NCBI RefSeq assembly: GCF_019448235.1
Contig: NZ_CP080409.1
Span: 1 to 64,000 of the forward strand
Source of the DNA: Nocardioides panacisoli
Lineage (GTDB): Bacteria; Actinomycetota; Actinomycetes; Propionibacteriales; Nocardioidaceae
DNA length: 64,000 bases
Direction: 5' to 3'
This document shows positions 60,656 to 64,000 of the stretch, in pieces. The notes beneath the pieces were generated by a model. The model was given only the letters and a program-made list of their open reading frames with translations, did not search any database and was not told the origin of the DNA. Numbering within the stretch: the first letter of the stretch is position 1; every line of letters begins with the position of its first letter. A program made the position numbers and the translations under genes.

Positions 60656-61782
60656 TGAGCAGGCTGGAGATCCACGGCGTGGGCCACCGGTACCCGGGAG
60701 CGGCGACCGACGCGCTCACCGACGTCTCGGTCGAGGTGGCCGACGGCGCCATGGTCTCGGTGGTCGGGCCCTCGGGGTCGGGCAAGAGCACGCTGCTGCG
60801 GGTGGCCGCCGGACTGCGGGACGCCGCGACCGGTCGCGTGCTGATCGACGGGCGCGACGTCGCCGGGGACGCCACCGAGCGGCGCGACCTGACGATGATG
60901 TTCCAGCGCCCGCTGCTCTTCGACCACCTCGACGTCGCCGGCAACGTCGGCTTCGCGCCCCGCCTGGCCGGCGCGGGGCGGCGGGAGGCGCGACGCTGCG
61001 CGCAGCGCTACCTCCGCCTGGTGCACCTGGAGGGGTTCGAACGCCGCGACGTCGCCTCGCTCTCCGGCGGCCAGCAGCAGCGGGTCGCCCTGGCGCGGGC
61101 GTTGGCGGCCGAGCGCGGCGTGCTCCTGCTCGACGAGCCGTTCAGCTCACTGGACCGCGAACTGCGTGCCGCGATGCACGACCTGCTCGACGAGGTCCGC
61201 GCAGCGCTCGAGCCGACGGTCCTGCTGGTCACCCACGACCTGGACGAGGCCGCGCTCGCGGAGTCGACCGTCGTGCTCATCGACGGCACCGTCCACCAGC
61301 ACGCCCCGATGCCCGAGCTCCACCGTCGCCCGGCCGACCTCGCGGTCGCACGGCTGCTCGGCGGCTTCACCGAGGTGCCCGGCACCGTCCGCGACGGTGC
61401 CCACCACTCGGCGTGGGGACGCGTCCCCGTCGCCGCGGGGGCGCCGCGGAGCGGGGCGGCCACGCTGCTGCTGCGACGTGAGGCACTGTGCGTCGCCGCG
61501 GCCGGGGGCACCCGTGGCCCCGGGGTGTCGGCCCGGGTGGTGCGCCGCCGGCCCGTCGGGACGCGGGTCATCGTCTCGCTGGTGGCCGAGGACGGGTCAC
61601 CGCTGGAGGTGGAGCTGCCCGCCGGCGAGGACGTGACCCCCGGGCACCGGGTCGGCGTGGGGTTGCCCGAGGGAGCCGGCCCGCAGTGGGCCGTGCCGGC
61701 CGGCCCCGACCGGGACGCGACGTCGTCGACCTCGCTGGATACCGTGGCGCCGGGAGGTGCCCATGCCGAATCGACTGGCTGA
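60655..61782 (+). CDS. ABC transporter ATPase (YnjD-like, with C-terminal domain)
   Basis: 375 residues. Walker [10 protein letters not shown] (about 39-47), signature LSGGQQQR (about 139-146) and Walker B LLLLDEPF are all intact. Beyond about 240 an extra TOBE-like C-terminal domain (about 260-350) is present, absent from E. coli YnjD. It overlaps the truncated yyaL gene by 20 bases. Confidence 0.85.
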   Translation: MSRLEIHGVGHRYPGAATDALTDVSVEVADGAMVSVVGPSGSGKSTLLRVAAGLRDAATGRVLIDGRDVAGDATERRDLTMMFQRPLLFDHLDVAGNVGFAPRLAGAGRREARRCAQRYLRLVHLEGFERRDVASLSGGQQQRVALARALAAERGVLLLDEPFSSLDRELRAAMHDLLDEVRAALEPTVLLVTHDLDEAALAESTVVLIDGTVHQHAPMPELHRRPADLAVARLLGGFTEVPGTVRDGAHHSAWGRVPVAAGAPRSGAATLLLRREALCVAAAGGTRGPGVSARVVRRRPVGTRVIVSLVAEDGSPLEVELPAGEDVTPGHRVGVGLPEGAGPQWAVPAGPDRDATSSTSLDTVAPGGAHAESTG

Positions 61783-61975
61783 GGCCACGTCGCCCTACCT
61801 GCTGCAGCACGCCGACAACCCCGTCGACTGGTGGGAGTGGGGCGAGGAGGCGTTCGCCGAGGCGCGCCGCCGTGACGTACCGGTGCTGCTCAGCGTCGGG
61901 TACGCCGCGTGCCACTGGTGCCACGTGGTCGGAGTCGCGCTGAGGTCTCGGCTACTGACGCCGATTCACGCTTGA
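61763..61975 (+). pseudogene. yyaL/Rv1084-like thioredoxin-domain protein, truncated by insertion
   Basis: The first 55 codons match the start of the DUF255 (YyaL/SPATA20) family: [20 protein letters not shown], then [11 protein letters not shown] and [12 protein letters not shown]. Full-length members run to about 650-680 residues and continue with M(A)HESFED. Here, after CHWCHV (61927), the sequence continues with an unrelated 15 codons to a stop, and composition changes. The gene is cut by a foreign insertion; the remaining part should lie beyond the window if the insertion is bounded. Confidence 0.85.
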
Positions 61976-61989
61976 CTTGAGCGTGAATC
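61963..61989. repeat. Inverted repeat at the insertion edge
   Basis: GATTCACGCT and AGCGTGAATC form a perfect 10-base inverted repeat around a 7-base spacer, starting 36 bases inside the break in yyaL. It could be a recombination or end sequence, or a terminator. Confidence 0.45.
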
Positions 61990-62188
61990 ACGCCATTTGG
62001 GTTCGCTGTAGGACGTTGTTGGACGCCTCGTCCGGGCGAGTTTGTATCAAGAGTTCGTATCACCGGCGCTGAGCTGATCTGTCCCCGACGTGACGTAGAG
62101 TCCCGGCAATGGCGAAACCCCGGCGATGTGGCCTGGGCCAGTGATCGTTCCGGGGTCTTCGAGGAAGAGGATACAGGAAGAGTCGGGT

Positions 62189-62881
62189 GTGGCCAACGCA
62201 GGTGGAGGCTCGGGCGACCCGGCGCCTGCCCGAGACTACGCGGCGCTGGCGCGTCTGCTCTCGGCTGAACGCCTCGGCTCGTACCTGCGGTGGAGCGGCG
62301 GCGACGTACCGGCCGCGTTCGCGCTGTACGAGTGGAACATGGCGGCCTCTGCCGCCGTCATGCATACGACAGGAATGGTTGAGGTCGTCGTACGCAACGC
62401 CATGGACCGCGCGCTCGTCGAAATGGGCGACGCGAGAGGTTGGCCGTCGTGGTTCGACCGCGCTCCACTCGACCAGCGAGGGCGCATCGACATCCACAGG
62501 GCGCGCGATCGCGCGACTCGCTTCGGCAGCCAGCCCGAGATTCACGGCAAGGTGGTTGCCGAGCTGAGCCTCGGCTTCTGGCGCTACCTCACGGCATCCC
62601 GATACCTCACGGCGCTCTGGACGCCGGCGCTGTATCGCGCGTTCCCTGCGGGGCCGGCCGACAAGCTGCAACAGCAGCGGGAGGTCGATCGGCACCTGAA
62701 GAACCTCCTGTTGGTTCGGAACCGCGCCGCCCATCACGAACCGATCCACCGGAGGAACCTCACGAAGGATCTTGAGGCCTCTATCGAGGTCGCGTCGTGG
62801 GTGGCTCCTGAGGCGGGGGAATGGGTTGGGGACCTGTCGACCATCGCCCGCGTCGTTTCGAGCCGACCCAATCGCAACTAG
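62189..62881 (+). CDS. Abi-like HEPN-domain protein
   Basis: 230 residues, all-helical Abi-like fold. The N-terminal ALARLLSAERLGSYLRWSGG and ALYEWNMAASAAVMHTTGM segments and VEVVVRNAMDRAL helix are typical. The catalytic HEPN motif Rx4H is present as RNRAAH, in LLLVRNRAAHHEPIHRRNL (about 190-208). HEPN proteins are metal-independent RNases in defence. GTG 62189 follows a GGAAGAG site; ATG 62126 is an alternative. The next gene overlaps its end. Confidence 0.72.
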   Translation: MANAGGGSGDPAPARDYAALARLLSAERLGSYLRWSGGDVPAAFALYEWNMAASAAVMHTTGMVEVVVRNAMDRALVEMGDARGWPSWFDRAPLDQRGRIDIHRARDRATRFGSQPEIHGKVVAELSLGFWRYLTASRYLTALWTPALYRAFPAGPADKLQQQREVDRHLKNLLLVRNRAAHHEPIHRRNLTKDLEASIEVASWVAPEAGEWVGDLSTIARVVSSRPNRN

Positions 62882-64000
62882 GGCGCGGGATCGAGCGGAA
62901 GCTTGCTCCGCCAAAGGCCGGCAAAGAGTCTGGCCTCCTCGATAGCGTGCTGGTCGTGGATGACGCGGCCGCTGACCAGGACGTCAACAAGCGCGTCTTG
63001 ATGGCGGTCATCCACATCATCGAGGCCTGGATGGAGCGCGATCGCGGAGCATTGGCGCGTATCAACGGGGGCGCGTCCAGGCCAGATTCGGTGCTGGGGG
63101 AGAAGAGCAAACGCGCCTACTCCGTGCTCAAGCAGTACCTACCGTCACATGCACACGCGAACCTTGTGGCAGGGATAGCAGGGATCGCTCCCCGTGCCAC
63201 AGCAGGCGTCGGCGAGACGGCGCGCCGTTGGGCTCGACCGGAAGATCGGGTACGGGTGGCGCGTGCGCTGCTGGCGTCGGCCGCAAGGGCGCAGAGCGCG
63301 GCCGAGGAACGCGAGGAACGGGCACGGATAGCGGCCGAGCTCGAGGCAGCGCGGCTGGCTGCCGAGGCCGAGCGGCTGGCGGCTGAAGAGGCGCGCCGCG
63401 CGGCTGAGGCCGAGTCGGAAGCCCGACGGCGAGCCGAACGGGCTCGGGTGCTTGCTCGCTACCGCGGCGAAGCGGACGCTGAGCTGCGGCGAGACTTCCT
63501 CGGGGCTGATGCCTGGTTCGACTCGTGGGACACAGGAGGGCACGTCGCGCGGAGCGACTTCGAGGACTGGAAGGCCGCGTTCGTTCAGAACTGGGCTCGC
63601 GAAGTCCTCCACGATGACAAGTTCGACATCCAACAGGCCCGAGCCGTCTCGACAACTTCACACGATCTACGGCTCGTTGCCCGGGCAGGTAGTGGGAAGA
63701 CCCGCACCATTGTCACTCGGGCCTTGTTCCTCCAGCTGCACTGCCGGGTCGATCCCGGCGGGATCCTGTTGGTTGCCTTCAATCGCAAAGCAGTCGAGGA
63801 GATCAGCAAGCGCCTAGGGGAGGCGCTCCCGAAGGGTGCTCGCCTGCCGCACGTCGTCACCTTCCATGCGCTCGCGTACGCGCTGCTACGGCCAGAGGAG
63901 GAACTTGTCTTCGATGACTCCGAATCGCTCGCCCAGTCGAGGAAGGTCCAAGCCGTCGTGAACGACCTGATCGTCGAGCGGAAGGACGACGTGCGGCGGG
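62821..64000 (+). CDS. SF1 (UvrD/Rep-like) helicase, 5' part
   Basis: One open frame runs off the window (at least 393 codons). From about residue 60 it shows an unrecognised helical N-terminal part. A long Ala/Glu/Arg coiled coil follows (about 160-205), then a Q-motif (DIQQARAV, about 271), Walker A ARAGSGKT (about 287-294) and motif Ia-like LLVAFNRKAVEEI. Start uncertain: ATG 62821 has a GAGG site but overlaps the HEPN gene by 61 bases; GTG 62947 or ATG 63001 are alternatives. Confidence 0.72.
   Translation, partial: MGWGPVDHRPRRFEPTQSQLGRGIERKLAPPKAGKESGLLDSVLVVDDAAADQDVNKRVLMAVIHIIEAWMERDRGALARINGGASRPDSVLGEKSKRAYSVLKQYLPSHAHANLVAGIAGIAPRATAGVGETARRWARPEDRVRVARALLASAARAQSAAEEREERARIAAELEAARLAAEAERLAAEEARRAAEAESEARRRAERARVLARYRGEADAELRRDFLGADAWFDSWDTGGHVARSDFEDWKAAFVQNWAREVLHDDKFDIQQARAVSTTSHDLRLVARAGSGKTRTIVTRALFLQLHCRVDPGGILLVAFNRKAVEEISKRLGEALPKGARLPHVVTFHALAYALLRPEEELVFDDSESLAQSRKVQAVVNDLIVERKDDVRR

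Overview
The window is one contiguous stretch of very G+C-rich chromosome (many NNC/NNG codons, frequent GTG starts, 4-base ATGA/GTGA gene overlaps). It carries both mycothiol hydrolases, MshB and Mca. This points to a mycothiol-producing actinomycete; the gene style is closest to Nocardioides or its relatives, which is an inference. No rRNA, tRNA, CRISPR array, transposase or phage structural gene was seen. Coding density is high and no gene-free stretch exceeds 300 bases.

Region 1 (1-11 kb) holds exonuclease III, a mycoredoxin-like glutaredoxin, a coupled pair of PH-domain membrane proteins and YchF. A lower-G+C patch (5.4-6.9 kb) with a DUF4259-like gene coupled to an Imm8-like immunity gene and a gene remnant follows. 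Then come a DJ-1 protein, a small HNH protein, a GNAT enzyme and a frameshifted DUF222/HNH gene. Region 2 (11-28 kb) holds a secreted CocE-type hydrolase, guanine deaminase, a thioesterase, a Nudix enzyme, mshB, a VanW cell-wall protein and a secreted lipase. A DUF35-thiolase pair sits behind a KstR-like operator, and a class III cyclase lies opposite a MoxR-type ATPase/VWA pair. Region 3 (26.8-36 kb) is a carbohydrate locus: a ROK repressor divergent from a ribose-type ABC transporter (ATPase, two permeases, lipoprotein), then an epimerase-like TIM barrel, a Gfo/Idh/MocA dehydrogenase and a second TIM barrel, all tightly coupled.

Region 4 (36-46.6 kb) holds mixed metabolic genes, then metB-ilvA, greA-DUF4307 and mca plus a small membrane protein. 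This order resembles Mycobacterium tuberculosis Rv1079-Rv1083 (recalled, not checked here). Region 5 (46.5-61.8 kb) lies between that block and the yyaL/Rv1084-like gene. It has TetR with a DUF2236 oxygenase, fadB2 divergent from a crotonase around a palindrome, thioredoxin, and an ECF sigma/anti-sigma operon leading into two flavoenzymes. After these come a TVP38 protein, a CDP-alcohol phosphatidyltransferase and a four-gene YnjBCD-like ABC transporter. The same GGAAG-N19-GTT spacing occurs before both the sigma gene and the transporter, so the sigma factor may control both.

Region 6 (61.9-64 kb): the yyaL-like gene is cut after about 55 codons. The sequence then becomes lower in G+C and carries an Abi-like HEPN protein followed by an SF1 helicase that runs off the window. 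This looks like the left edge of a defence-type island inserted in yyaL and is the most striking feature. A second window-wide pattern is leaderless transcription: at least fifteen genes have a TANNNT box exactly 6-8 bases before the start codon.
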